A DNA stretch of 64,000 nucleotides from Pelagibacterium lentulum (GTDB taxonomy: Bacteria > Pseudomonadota > Alphaproteobacteria > Rhizobiales > Devosiaceae). Below the pieces are notes generated by a model, which saw nothing but the letters and a program-made list of their open reading frames with translations, did no database searches and had not been told where the DNA came from. Both the position numbers and the translations under genes were made by a program. Numbering within the stretch: position 1 is the stretch's first letter; each line of letters begins with the position of its first letter. The stretch is taken from the NCBI RefSeq assembly GCF_003992625.1, contig NZ_RZMW01000003.1, positions 62,001-126,000 on the forward strand, in the 5' to 3' direction. Of the stretch, positions 26,169 through 37,188 are shown piece after piece.

Positions 26169-27419
26169 TTGCATCTGGCGGCCATCCTCAAGGGTAAGCC
26201 TTTTCAACCTATCTCTCCCGCCAGCATGCCCGATCCGCGCGATCGTGCGCTTGCCAACAGGATCGTGACCACAGCCATGCGGCGACATGGGCATATATCG
26301 CTCGTGCTGGATGATTTGCTGAAAAAAGGCGTGCCTGACCGTGCCGGACCGCTCGAAGCGGTCTTGCGCACGGGAATCGCTCAATTGCTTTACATGGAAG
26401 GCATTCCTGCCCACTCAGCCTTGCACCTGAGCGTTGAGGCGGCGCGGCGCGACAAACGCAGTGGCCGGTTCGACAAACTGGTCAACGGGGTCTTGCGCCA
26501 GGCTCAGCGCGACGCCGAGAAGTTTGCCGCGCTCGATCCGATCCTGCTTTTGCCCGACTGGCTAGCAAAGGGCTGGATCAAGACTTTTGGGGCCGAGGCC
26601 GTGAACAAGTTTTGTGTGGCGCTGCTTGAAGGCGCGCCGCTCGATCTGACGCTCAAGCGGTACGATAAAGATCTGGTCGATGCGCTTGGCGGGGAACTGG
26701 TCATCGGCAATTCAATCCGGGTCAATACGCGCGAGAGCGTGATTGCGGATCTGCCCGGCTTTGCCGAGGGAAAGTGGTGGGTTCAGGATGCCGCCGCTAC
26801 ATTGGGTGCCCGGCTCATCAATGCTGGCAAGGGCATGCGCGTGCTCGATCTTTGTGCAGCACCGGGCGGCAAGACGGCCCAATTGGCCAGTATGGGCGCA
26901 GATGTGGTGGCGCTCGATATCGATGAGAATCGTCTCGAGCGACTGGCCCAGAACATGGACCGTCTCGGATTTGCGCCCGAGGTTGTTGTGGCTGATGCTC
27001 TTGCCTATGAACCCGACGAAAAATTCGACGCGGTTCTGCTCGATGCACCCTGCTCGGCGACAGGCACGTTCCGTCGGCACCCCGAAGTTCTCTGGCAGCG
27101 CGATGCCGGTGGCATTGCCGAGCGGGTCAGGATACAGCGTGCAATGGTATCCCATGCGCTCGATCTTCTGAAGCCGGGCGGCCTGCTGGTTTATTGTGTG
27201 TGTTCGCTGGAATCGGAGGAAGGCGAAGATCAGGCCCGATGGGCGCTTGAGCAGTTCAAATCCATAGCCCTTGCGCCGGTTTCAGCCGATGAGTTGGACG
27301 GATGGGTCGAACCGATCACTTCGCAAGGCACCGTGCGCACCCATCCCGGCCTAGCCGTGCCGGGCAGTGCAGGCGGTACGCTTGACGGGTTCTTCATCGC
27401 CCGGTTTGTAAAAAACTAA
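26169..27419 (+). CDS. rsmB: RsmB/NOP family 16S rRNA m5C methyltransferase
   Basis: This 416-residue protein has an NusB-like RNA-binding domain (about residues 1-130) and an m5C methyltransferase domain. The methyltransferase domain has motif I LDLCAAPGGKTAQLA, motif IV LLDAPCSATGTF with the conserved PC pair, and VYCVCSLESEEGEDQ with the second catalytic Cys. The start is unusual. The first in-frame start codon after the htpX stop is TTG at 26169, with GAGG five bases upstream. However, family-like sequence (AGLKPRLEAAL) continues upstream in frame to about 26139. An ATT at 26112 is the only other candidate. Confidence 0.88.
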   Translation: MHLAAILKGKPFQPISPASMPDPRDRALANRIVTTAMRRHGHISLVLDDLLKKGVPDRAGPLEAVLRTGIAQLLYMEGIPAHSALHLSVEAARRDKRSGRFDKLVNGVLRQAQRDAEKFAALDPILLLPDWLAKGWIKTFGAEAVNKFCVALLEGAPLDLTLKRYDKDLVDALGGELVIGNSIRVNTRESVIADLPGFAEGKWWVQDAAATLGARLINAGKGMRVLDLCAAPGGKTAQLASMGADVVALDIDENRLERLAQNMDRLGFAPEVVVADALAYEPDEKFDAVLLDAPCSATGTFRRHPEVLWQRDAGGIAERVRIQRAMVSHALDLLKPGGLLVYCVCSLESEEGEDQARWALEQFKSIALAPVSADELDGWVEPITSQGTVRTHPGLAVPGSAGGTLDGFFIARFVKN

Positions 27420-27511
27420 CCGCATTTTACCCAAATGTTTTGAGAATCGCTGTGGTTAACATGCGCTTGATGATATTGTCGCAAACCCTTGAGTGAGTTT
27501 GGGACCCCTTT

Positions 27512-29158
27512 GTGTTTGAAGTTCTGCGTTTTGTGCTGCGGCGGGCAGCCCTGTCCGTTGCAGACCGGGCTGTAACAAGCCCGCTTTTTTCCTGGACGTG
27601 GTCGGGCGGATCCAAACAGGGTTTTACCGCAAGGCTAACCGATTTCAGGGCCACCGATAGCCAGACGGTCATCGAAATGATGAACGGACAATATCTTTTG
27701 GCCGGTCGGGTTATCGATACCGAAGGGGTTTCGCCATTTGCCGTTGAAACCGATGCCCAGGACTGGCTGACCGATCTGCATAGCTTCGGCTGGCTACGCC
27801 ATTTCCGCGACTTGCGTGACCCCGGTCAGCGGCGATTTGCGCGTACGCTGGTGCTCGACTGGATCGGGCGCTATGGCGATTTCGAGCGCGATGCCTGGGA
27901 CGTTTTTGTCACCGCGCGACGCGTGCTCAACTGGCTCAAGCTTTATGCGCTCCTGACCGAGGATGCGGGTGTCGATCAGGTGCGCGCAATTTCAGGTTCC
28001 CTTGCCATTCAGATCCAATCGCTCAAGCTCAGGGCACCGCTGGCGCGTGAACCTAATAGTGCGCTTATGGCGGCAATTGCGCTGGTTGGTGCCAGTCTTT
28101 GCGCCAACCAGGATGACGAAAAAGAGCTTTTCGAGCGCGTAAGCCAGCTTGAGCGTGAACTCAATGCTCAACTCGATGCCGACGGTCAGCATCGCTCGCG
28201 CAATCCCCATAGCCAGATTCAGCTTTTGAGCGAGCTGATTCCGGTCAACCAGCTTCTCAACCTGCGCCATGGCGATAAAGGCTCAGCGATTGCCCGTAAG
28301 GTGGAAGCCATGCACCGTGCGATGGACAGGCTGATACTGGGTACGAGCGAGCCGGGCTATTTCAATGGCTCGGGTCAAATTCCTGTCGAACTCGTCATTT
28401 CGATAGCTGCGCAATCGGGAATGCGCAGCACCGGATCGGGACTTTCGGGAGGGTACGGTATTCTCACTTCCGGAGACAGCAAGCTCGTTGCCGATAGCGG
28501 GTTGGTGCCCCCGATTGAATATTCATCCAGCGCTCATGCGGGTGGGCTGAGTTTTGAATTTGCCTGCGGGGGGGATCTGATTGCCGGCAATTGCGGACCG
28601 GCACCGGCGCAATTGCCCGAAAGCCAGATCCTTTTCCGCCATTCCTCAGCCCATAGTGCTCCCACCATCGATGATGTTTCAAGCGCCAGGATCGGGGGGC
28701 AGGGCATTTTGAGCGACAGGCTTCGGCCTGCAGGGTCGCCGCCCCAGATCGTCTATCTCGCAGAAGAAAATACCATCGATCTGCGTTGTCACGCTTACAG
28801 GGCACGCTACGGCCTCGATATTGTTCGGCGGTTAACGCTCATGAGCGCCGGGCAGACGCTTGTAGGGCAGGACAGCTTTGTTGCTGCGAGCAAAAGGGCC
28901 GGACGGGAAGGGGATTTTTCAATTCGTTTTCATCTGGCGCCAGGCGTGGCGCTAGAGCGCTCCGATGCAGAAGACCTTATCGTCATGCGGTTTCGCAGCG
29001 GGCGGAACTGGGCCTTTATTTGGGAGGGTGCGCATGCCGAGATCGAAGAAAGCGTCCGCCATTCGGCTCATTTCGGGCTTTTGCGCACCCGCCAGATCGT
29101 TTTGTCGGGCGTTGCAAGGGCCGGTCACGAGATTGCCTGGGTCTTCACCCGGCAATAG
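27512..29158 (+). CDS. heparinase II/III-like protein
   Basis: This 548-residue protein has an N-terminal helical (alpha/alpha toroid-like) half with GRVIDTEGVSPF and WLRHFRDL, and a C-terminal beta-rich half with YSSSAHAGGLSFEFACGGDLIAGNCG. This is the heparinase_II_III layout (PF07940) seen in a gene conserved next to purH in this order. Translation begins at GTG 27512. No signal peptide is visible. True heparinase activity is doubtful; a role in cell-envelope glycan metabolism is inferred. Confidence 0.8.
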   Translation: MFEVLRFVLRRAALSVADRAVTSPLFSWTWSGGSKQGFTARLTDFRATDSQTVIEMMNGQYLLAGRVIDTEGVSPFAVETDAQDWLTDLHSFGWLRHFRDLRDPGQRRFARTLVLDWIGRYGDFERDAWDVFVTARRVLNWLKLYALLTEDAGVDQVRAISGSLAIQIQSLKLRAPLAREPNSALMAAIALVGASLCANQDDEKELFERVSQLERELNAQLDADGQHRSRNPHSQIQLLSELIPVNQLLNLRHGDKGSAIARKVEAMHRAMDRLILGTSEPGYFNGSGQIPVELVISIAAQSGMRSTGSGLSGGYGILTSGDSKLVADSGLVPPIEYSSSAHAGGLSFEFACGGDLIAGNCGPAPAQLPESQILFRHSSAHSAPTIDDVSSARIGGQGILSDRLRPAGSPPQIVYLAEENTIDLRCHAYRARYGLDIVRRLTLMSAGQTLVGQDSFVAASKRAGREGDFSIRFHLAPGVALERSDAEDLIVMRFRSGRNWAFIWEGAHAEIEESVRHSAHFGLLRTRQIVLSGVARAGHEIAWVFTRQ

Positions 29159-29250
29159 AACCGGGCTTTGTGGCTTTCAAGCGGTTCCCATTGCTGGCGA
29201 TCCGTGGTAGCGAGCCGCCAAATCGCAGTATCTGCAACAGGACATGAGAT

Positions 29251-30843
29251 ATGGCTCAGCCCACTTCCTCCCGGATCAAGCGCGCATTGCTGTCGGTTTC
29301 CGACAAGACAGGGATCGTCGAATTTGCAACTGCGCTTTCTGCGCTTGGCATTGAAATCATCTCGACCGGCGGCACCCGCAAGGCGCTTGAGGAAGCGGGG
29401 ATTCCGGTCATCGATGTTTCGGAAGTCACCGGCTTTCCCGAAATCATGGACGGCCGCGTAAAGACCCTTCACCCGAAGGTTCATGGGGGGCTGTTGGGCA
29501 TTCGCGGCAACGAAGCGCATAAAAGCGCCATGCGCATACACGATATCAGTCCGATCGATCTGGTGGTGGTCAATCTCTACCCATTTGCCCAGACCGTTGC
29601 CGCTGGGGCAGACTACGCAACCGTGATCGAAAACATTGATATTGGCGGCCCGGCCATGATCCGGGCAGCAGCCAAGAACCACGGTGATGTCACCGTTATT
29701 GTTGACCCTGCCGATTACGCGCTGGTTCTTGGGCAGCTCAAGACCAATGGCGAGGTGGCCAATGCCGACAGGCAGAAGTTTGCCGCCAAGGCTTTTGCGC
29801 GTACCGCGGCCTATGATGCTTCGGTATCGAACTGGTTTGCCAAGGAATTGGAGAAGCCCGATCTGGAATGGCGTAGTTTTTCAGGACGGCTGCGCGAGGT
29901 GATGCGCTATGGCGAAAATCCCCATCAATGGGCAGCGTTTTATGCCGATGGCTCGAATCGGCCCGGCGTTGCCACTGCCCGGCAGGTTCAGGGCAAGACC
30001 CTCTCGTTCAACAATATCAACGATACCGACGCAGCCTTTGAGCTTGTCGCTGAATTCGATCCGGCCAAATCTGCTGCCGTTGCCATCATCAAGCACGCCA
30101 ATCCTTGCGGGGTCGGGCAGGGCGAAACCCTGGTTGATGCCTATGAAGCGGCATTGCGTTGCGATCCGGTTTCGGCCTTTGGCGGTATTGTCGCCCTCAA
30201 CCGTCCGCTCGATGCGGCGATTGCCGAGCAAATCGTCAAGCTCTTTACCGAGGTAATCATTGCGCCGGGCGCCAGCGATGAAGCACTGGCGATCATCGAA
30301 GCCAAAAAGAACCTGCGCCTTCTGTTGACCGACGGCCTGCCCGATGCGAAGGCGAGCGGAATGACGGTCCGGTCGGTGTCCGGCGGGCTTTTGGTGCAGA
30401 CGCGCGACAATCGCAATGCCGATGATTGTGAACTCAAGGTTGTAACCAAGCGGCAGCCAACCGAAAAGGAACTAGCCGACCTGCTTGTTGCGGCCAAGGT
30501 CGCCAAGCATGTCAAATCCAATGCTATCGTTTACGTCAAGGATGGCGCGACGGTGGGAATCGGTGCGGGGCAGATGAGCCGGGTGGATTCGGCGCGCATC
30601 GCCCATTCCAAATCAAAGGACGCGGCCAAGGCCGCCAAGATCAAAGGTGCGTTGGCCGAAGGCTCGGTTGTGGCATCGGACGCCTTTTTCCCCTTCGCGG
30701 ATGGACTTGAAGCTCTAATCGCGGCAGGCGCTACGGCTGTGATCCAGCCGGGGGGATCGATCCGCGATGAGGAGGTGGTTGCCGCCGCCGACAAGGCCGG
30801 TCTCGCGATGATCTTTACCGGCATGCGCCATTTCCGGCACTGA
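29251..30843 (+). CDS. purH: bifunctional AICAR transformylase/IMP cyclohydrolase
   Basis: This 530-residue enzyme carries out the last two steps of purine synthesis. The N-terminal IMP cyclohydrolase domain (MGS-like; [14 protein letters not shown] and [10 protein letters not shown]) spans about residues 1-195. The C-terminal AICAR transformylase domain has [12 protein letters not shown] (about 273-284) and ends GMRHFRH. Full length, with no frame disruption. It follows the heparinase-like gene by about 90 bases. Confidence 0.97.
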   Translation: MAQPTSSRIKRALLSVSDKTGIVEFATALSALGIEIISTGGTRKALEEAGIPVIDVSEVTGFPEIMDGRVKTLHPKVHGGLLGIRGNEAHKSAMRIHDISPIDLVVVNLYPFAQTVAAGADYATVIENIDIGGPAMIRAAAKNHGDVTVIVDPADYALVLGQLKTNGEVANADRQKFAAKAFARTAAYDASVSNWFAKELEKPDLEWRSFSGRLREVMRYGENPHQWAAFYADGSNRPGVATARQVQGKTLSFNNINDTDAAFELVAEFDPAKSAAVAIIKHANPCGVGQGETLVDAYEAALRCDPVSAFGGIVALNRPLDAAIAEQIVKLFTEVIIAPGASDEALAIIEAKKNLRLLLTDGLPDAKASGMTVRSVSGGLLVQTRDNRNADDCELKVVTKRQPTEKELADLLVAAKVAKHVKSNAIVYVKDGATVGIGAGQMSRVDSARIAHSKSKDAAKAAKIKGALAEGSVVASDAFFPFADGLEALIAAGATAVIQPGGSIRDEEVVAAADKAGLAMIFTGMRHFRH

Positions 30844-30929
30844 TCGCGCCATCATCTTGCCCATAAGTGCAAACCCGCTATAAGCTTTTGTCAGATTGTG
30901 TGCTGGTAAGGGCTTGAGGGGTTCGATCT

Positions 30930-31901
30930 ATGGCGGGGACACTGGGCGTTCTGTTTTCGCCAGTCATCCTGTTTTTCATCCTCGGCGCATTGGCCGCCTT
31001 TGCCCGATCCGATCTCACCATCCCCGAAGCTGTGGGGAAGGGCATTTCGCTTTATCTGATGGCGGCCATCGGCCTTAAGGGTGGAGTGGAAGTTGCTACG
31101 ATCGGGTTCACGCTCGAAATGGTATTGGCAGGGCTTGCCGGTATCGCTCTGAGCTTTGTCCTGCCATTGCCCGCCTTTTTTCTGCTGACCCGGTTGGGAA
31201 AGCTCGACAAGGTCAATGCGGGTGCGGTCGCGGCCCATTATGGTTCGGTATCGGTTGTGACATTTGTCACAGGGGTTGAAGTTCTTACTGCAGGTGGCCT
31301 TCCGCCCGCGGGCTATATGGTGGCGGTTTTGGCGCTTATGGAAACGCCGGCCATCATCATGGGGCTGGTGCTTGCGCGCGGCAAAGCGGAATCGGCCGGT
31401 GGAAAGCACGGGCAGTCCGAGCTCCTGCGTGAAACCCTGCTTAACGGTTCGGTGGTTTTGCTGATGGGCAGTTTCATCATCGGCATCTTGATCGGGCGGG
31501 ACGGGTTCGTTCAGATTGCGCCGGTTTTTGAAGCCGGGTTCCGGGGCATGCTGTGCCTGTTTCTGCTCGATCTCGGGCTTATCGCCGTCAGGCGCTTGCG
31601 CGAGGCGCGGTCATTGACTTTGCCGCTGGCCGGGCTTGCCATTTTCATTCCCCTAATCAATGGCACGATCGGTGCTGTTGTCGGGACGCTGATCGGGCTC
31701 GATCAGGGCTCGGCTTCCGCCCTTGCCATTCTCGCGGCCAGCGCCTCCTATATTGCGGTGCCTGCGGCCATGCGCCTTGCCTTGCCGCAGGCCGATCCGG
31801 GCCTTTATCTGGCCATGTCGCTTGCCGTGACCTTTCCATTTAATATCCTGATCGGCATTCCGCTTTATTCCGCCTTGGCACAAGGACTGTCCGGCCTATG
31901 A
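30930..31901 (+). CDS. sodium-dependent bicarbonate transporter family permease (SbtA-like)
   Basis: This 323-residue protein has about ten membrane segments in two inverted halves. The conserved SbtA features GLKGGVE (about 48-54) and AHYGSVSVVTFVTGVE (about 101-116) are present. In cyanobacteria, SbtA imports bicarbonate with sodium. Homologues in heterotrophs are less studied. The gene overlaps the next one by four bases (ATGA), the same pairing with a PII-like partner as in cyanobacteria. A beta-carbonic anhydrase gene lies 12 kb away. Confidence 0.88.
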   Translation: MAGTLGVLFSPVILFFILGALAAFARSDLTIPEAVGKGISLYLMAAIGLKGGVEVATIGFTLEMVLAGLAGIALSFVLPLPAFFLLTRLGKLDKVNAGAVAAHYGSVSVVTFVTGVEVLTAGGLPPAGYMVAVLALMETPAIIMGLVLARGKAESAGGKHGQSELLRETLLNGSVVLLMGSFIIGILIGRDGFVQIAPVFEAGFRGMLCLFLLDLGLIAVRRLREARSLTLPLAGLAIFIPLINGTIGAVVGTLIGLDQGSASALAILAASASYIAVPAAMRLALPQADPGLYLAMSLAVTFPFNILIGIPLYSALAQGLSGL

Positions 31902-32215
31902 GCATTTCAGCGACCCAAAGGGTGAGGATCGAAATACTGGTGGATGCGCCGCTGGTGCGGCTTGTGGTGGCCACCGCCAAGGAAGCGGGGGTGACCGGCT
32001 ATACGCTTGTGCGCGCGCTCGGTGGCGAAGGCGCCGGCGGGGCTTGGCGCGAAGATCGGGTAACAGGGGCGGCTGACACCAAGATGATCTTTCTTTCGGT
32101 CACAACCACTGAGGTTGCCGATCAACTTGTCGAGGCCTTCACGCCCCTGCTCGATAGCCACAGGCTTATCGTCTGGCGTTCCATGGTCGAGGTCATACGC
32201 TCGGAAAAATTCTGA
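31898..32215 (+). CDS. PII-like signal protein of SbtB type
   Basis: This 105-residue protein has a ferredoxin-like PII fold. It has a beta strand VRIEILVDAPLVRLVV, the family GVTGYTLVRALGGEG leading into the T-loop, and a C-terminal VWRSMVEVIR strand. In cyanobacteria, SbtB binds cAMP, AMP and related nucleotides and controls SbtA. This copy lacks the Cys-containing C-terminal R-loop of some cyanobacterial SbtB. It is translationally coupled to the SbtA-like gene, so control of that permease is the likely job. Confidence 0.85.
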   Translation: MSISATQRVRIEILVDAPLVRLVVATAKEAGVTGYTLVRALGGEGAGGAWREDRVTGAADTKMIFLSVTTTEVADQLVEAFTPLLDSHRLIVWRSMVEVIRSEKF

Positions 32216-32229
32216 TCGTTTTACAGAAA

Positions 32230-32266
32230 AACCCGCGCCAGCCTTGTCTGACGCGGGTTGCTGTTT
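32230..32266 (+). terminator. terminator after the SbtA/SbtB pair
   Basis: AACCCGCG (32230-32237) pairs with CGCGGGTT (32252-32259), followed by GCTGTTTT. It lies 15 bases after the PII-like gene. Confidence 0.65.
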
Positions 32267-32283
32267 TCAGTGCATCGCTTGGA

Positions 32284-32373
32284 TTAGAACCACTGTTTTG
32301 ATTGAATCAGGACAGTGGTTCTAAGTCTTTTGTTGTCGCGCTTCCGAACAGAATAAGTGGTTTCCACTTATTC
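32284..32373 (-). repeat. double-hairpin dispersed repeat, copy B
   Basis: Two perfect stems form one element. TTAGAACCACTGT/ACAGTGGTTCTAA (13 bp) spans 32284-32324, and GAATAAGTGG/CCACTTATTC (10 bp, 3-base loop) spans 32351-32373. On the minus strand the order is hairpin, linker with GCGCGACAA, hairpin. Copy A at 59227-59313 has the same order and linker but different stem bases. It lies between the SbtB-like gene and katG. Confidence 0.75.
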
Positions 32374-32383
32374 TCGAAGCACT

Positions 32384-34684
<2,301 letters not shown>

Positions 34685-34699
34685 TTATAACCGTTCTTA

Positions 34700-34756
34700 G
34701 AATAATTTTAATTCGCATTTTCCGATCAATGCGATAAGTTAAAATTATAATTCGCT
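34700..34756 (-). promoter_or_regulatory. AT-rich katG upstream region with paired direct repeats
   Basis: GAATAATTTTAATTCGC (34700-34716) and TTAAAATTATAATTCGC (34739-34755) match at 13 of 17 positions and lie 39 bases apart, inside the only strongly AT-rich stretch nearby. They sit about 130-180 bases upstream of katG. They could be promoter or regulator sites; no specific regulator is assigned. Confidence 0.35.
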
Positions 34757-34770
34757 TTGGCGCGCGATTA

Positions 34771-34801
34771 AAGGCTTTGCGGGCTGGTGCCTAGCCCGCA
34801 A
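34771..34801 (-). terminator. terminator after deoD
   Basis: On the minus strand TTGCGGGCT pairs with AGCCCGCAA across a 7-base loop, followed by AGCCTTTAA. It lies about 35 bases after the deoD stop. Confidence 0.55.
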
Positions 34802-34836
34802 TCCCAATGCGAAAACTCATCAAAGTTGATAAGCGT

Positions 34837-35547
34837 TCAGCCTCCGGTCGCCACACTCAGGGCAATTTCAACCATGTCATTGAGCGAAGACTGGCGCGCT
34901 TCCGAATCGATTTCTTCGCCGGTGATCAGGCAATCGGTCATGGTGCAGATGGTCAGGGCCTTGGCGCCAAAACGTGCCGCGAGCGTATAGACCGTTGCCG
35001 CTTCCATCTCGACGCCCAGGACGCCGTGATCGATCAGCGCCTTATAGGCTTCAAGTCCAGAGGGATGGTAGAAAATATCTGAAGAGACGATGCCGCCCAC
35101 ATGGACCGGCAGGCCTTTTGCCTCTGCTGCCTCGACCGCCGCACGCAGCAGGTCGAAATCGGCAACCGGGGCATAATTGTAATTGCCGAAGGCGCCCTTG
35201 ACGATCACGGAATCGGTCGACGCGGCCGCGCCGATCACGACATCGCGGACCTTGACCTTGGTGTTGAGCCCGCCACAGGTGCCAACCCGGATCAGGGTCT
35301 TGACCCCATAGGTGTTTAAAAGCTCGTGGCAATAGATGGCGGTTGAGGGTTGTCCCATGCCGGTCGCCTGCACCGAGACGCGCTTGCCGTTCCATGTGCC
35401 TGTAAAGCCGAGGCAATTGCGCACTGAATTGACGCAAATGGCTTCGCTGAGAAACGTCTCGGCAATCCATTTGGCACGCAGGGGGTCGCCGGGAAGCAAA
35501 ACGGCTTCAGCGTAATCGCCGGGCTTGGCGTGGTTATGCGGCGTCAT
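34837..35547 (-). CDS. deoD: purine-nucleoside phosphorylase, DeoD type
   Basis: This 236-residue enzyme of the hexameric trimeric-fold phosphorylases cleaves purine nucleosides with phosphate. It has the phosphate loop [17 protein letters not shown] (about 17-33), [18 protein letters not shown], and [10 protein letters not shown] with the ribose-binding Glu. The base-binding Asp is kept in ICTMTDC. It is transcribed alone, away from leuD, with its own terminator. Confidence 0.94.
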   Translation of the reverse strand: MTPHNHAKPGDYAEAVLLPGDPLRAKWIAETFLSEAICVNSVRNCLGFTGTWNGKRVSVQATGMGQPSTAIYCHELLNTYGVKTLIRVGTCGGLNTKVKVRDVVIGAAASTDSVIVKGAFGNYNYAPVADFDLLRAAVEAAEAKGLPVHVGGIVSSDIFYHPSGLEAYKALIDHGVLGVEMEAATVYTLAARFGAKALTICTMTDCLITGEEIDSEARQSSLNDMVEIALSVATGG

Positions 35548-35736
35548 CTTTTACCTCTTGGTCAAATCCTTGCGCTTTTGACCATAAGGGAGAGTTTGGT
35601 TCGGGCGCAATGGCCAGATTTCATGGTTTCTGGCGCTTCCCTTTCGGCAATTGTTCGATTAGACAGCAAGCCAGCAGATTTATTCATCGTACCTTGGGTT
35701 GGTTTTTTTGCCGACCGTAATGGGGAGTTTGGCGAC

Positions 35737-36342
35737 ATGGAAAAATTCACGACATTGACGGGTGTGGCCGCACCCATGCCGATCATCAATATCGACACCG
35801 ATATGATCATCCCCAAGCAGTATCTGAAAACCATCAAGCGGACCGGGCTCGGTTCGGCGCTGTTTTCGGAAATGCGCTATAATGAAGACGGCAGCGAGAA
35901 AGATGATTTCGTTCTCAACAAGCCCGCCTATCGCGATGCCAAGATCATCATTGCCGGGGATAATTTCGGTTGCGGATCCTCGCGCGAACACGCGCCTTGG
36001 GCGCTTCTCGATTTCGGTGTCCGCTGCGTGATCTCGACCAGCTTTGCCGATATTTTCTACAATAACTGCTTTAAAAACGGCATCCTGCCCATTGTCGTTA
36101 CACCCGAGCAGCTCGAAATGCTGCTCGACGATGCCGAACGCGGCTCGAACGCCACCCTGACTGTCGATCTTGAGGCCCAGACCATTTCCGGTCCCGATGG
36201 CGGTTCAATCGCATTTGAGATCGACCCCTCGCGCAAGCAGGTGCTGCTCGAAGGGCTCGACGACATCGCAATGACACTCAAGAGCGACGCGGTGATTGGC
36301 GGCTTCGAGGGCAAAATGGCCGAAAACCGCCCCTGGGTGTAA
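35737..36342 (+). CDS. leuD: 3-isopropylmalate dehydratase small subunit
   Basis: This 201-residue swivel-domain subunit of isopropylmalate isomerase acts in leucine synthesis. The ATG at 35737 begins [14 protein letters not shown] and has GGGGAG upstream; the frame open to 35530 is not supported. Family motifs are [31 protein letters not shown] (about 75-91) and [12 protein letters not shown]. The large subunit leuC is not in the window. Followed by GNAT, Rid and leuB genes in one run. Confidence 0.95.
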   Translation: MEKFTTLTGVAAPMPIINIDTDMIIPKQYLKTIKRTGLGSALFSEMRYNEDGSEKDDFVLNKPAYRDAKIIIAGDNFGCGSSREHAPWALLDFGVRCVISTSFADIFYNNCFKNGILPIVVTPEQLEMLLDDAERGSNATLTVDLEAQTISGPDGGSIAFEIDPSRKQVLLEGLDDIAMTLKSDAVIGGFEGKMAENRPWV

Positions 36343-36349
36343 GGGCGAG

Positions 36350-36778
36350 ATGGTTGAGATAAACTACGAATCGGAACTGCAGCCTGAGAGCCGCGCCGGA
36401 ATCCTCGATGGCCTCGTGGCATTCAATCGGAGCCAGACGCCCGAATTTACCGGTGTGCTTAAAAACATCGGTCTGACGCTTACTGACCCCGAAACTGGTA
36501 AGGTCGACGGAGGCCTGACCGGTCGCATCGGTTTTGGACGATTATTTGTCGAACTGCTCTTTGTTCCCGAGCGCTTGCGTGGACAGGGTGTAGGAAGGCA
36601 GCTTATGGAGCGGGCCGAGGCTGTTGCGCGCGAATATGGCTGCAACGGCGTCTGGCTGGATACGTTCAGCTTCCAGGCCCCCGATTTTTACGCAACGCTA
36701 GGTTACACCATTTTCGGAGAACTGGCTGATTACCCACCCGGCCACCGCCGGTACTTCCTGCACAAATCCTTGAGTTGA
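36350..36778 (+). CDS. GNAT family N-acetyltransferase
   Basis: This 142-residue single-domain acetyltransferase has the acetyl-CoA loop LRGQGVGRQLMERAE (motif A, about 76-90) and a C-terminal FYATLGYTIFGELADYP (motif B). The ATG at 36350 has GGGCGAG upstream and lies seven bases after leuD. The acceptor is unknown. Its place inside the leuD-leuB run suggests shared expression, but a role in leucine synthesis is not implied by sequence. Confidence 0.85.
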   Translation: MVEINYESELQPESRAGILDGLVAFNRSQTPEFTGVLKNIGLTLTDPETGKVDGGLTGRIGFGRLFVELLFVPERLRGQGVGRQLMERAEAVAREYGCNGVWLDTFSFQAPDFYATLGYTIFGELADYPPGHRRYFLHKSLS

Positions 36779-36783
36779 TTGCC

Positions 36784-37173
36784 ATGGTTCGACGCATTTC
36801 TTCAGGTTCGCCCTTTGAGGCGCGTATCGGTTATTCCCGCGCGGTCGTTGACCGGGACATGGTCTATGTCTCGGGCACGACGGGCTATGATTATGCGACG
36901 ATGACCATGCCCGAAGACGCTGGTGCGCAGGCGCGCAATGCACTGGCCGCCATTGAAAATGCGCTCGAACAAGCCGGTGCGTCGATCAGGGATGTGGTGC
37001 GGGTGGTCTATTATGTGACCGATGCGGCGTTCGTCGATGATGTGGTTGAGGCGGTTGGGACCGTATTCGGCGATGTCCGCCCGGCAGCGACAATGGTTCT
37101 TTGCGGCCTGATCAAGCCCGAAATGAAAATCGAAATCGAAGTCACCGCCCGGATCGGGGCGGGGGCAAATTAA
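36784..37173 (+). CDS. Rid family (YjgF/YER057c/UK114) protein
   Basis: This 129-residue protein has the Rid fold. It has the N-terminal YSRAVVDRDMVYVSGTTG strand pair and the C-terminal IEIEVTARIG, with an Arg in VRPAATMV near the usual active-site arginine. RidA-type proteins hydrolyse reactive enamine intermediates from pyridoxal-phosphate enzymes and protect branched-chain amino-acid synthesis. The ATG at 36784 lies six bases after the GNAT gene and 16 bases before leuB, so the gene is likely part of the leu transcript. I cannot place it firmly in the RidA subgroup. Confidence 0.85.
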   Translation: MVRRISSGSPFEARIGYSRAVVDRDMVYVSGTTGYDYATMTMPEDAGAQARNALAAIENALEQAGASIRDVVRVVYYVTDAAFVDDVVEAVGTVFGDVRPAATMVLCGLIKPEMKIEIEVTARIGAGAN

Positions 37174-37188
37174 AATAAGGAAGCCAAC

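Noticed and set aside
26017-26268. frameshift linking an alternative frame to the rsmB N terminus
   Set aside because: The alternative frame fits the family less well than the direct upstream extension of the rsmB frame, so no frameshift is needed.
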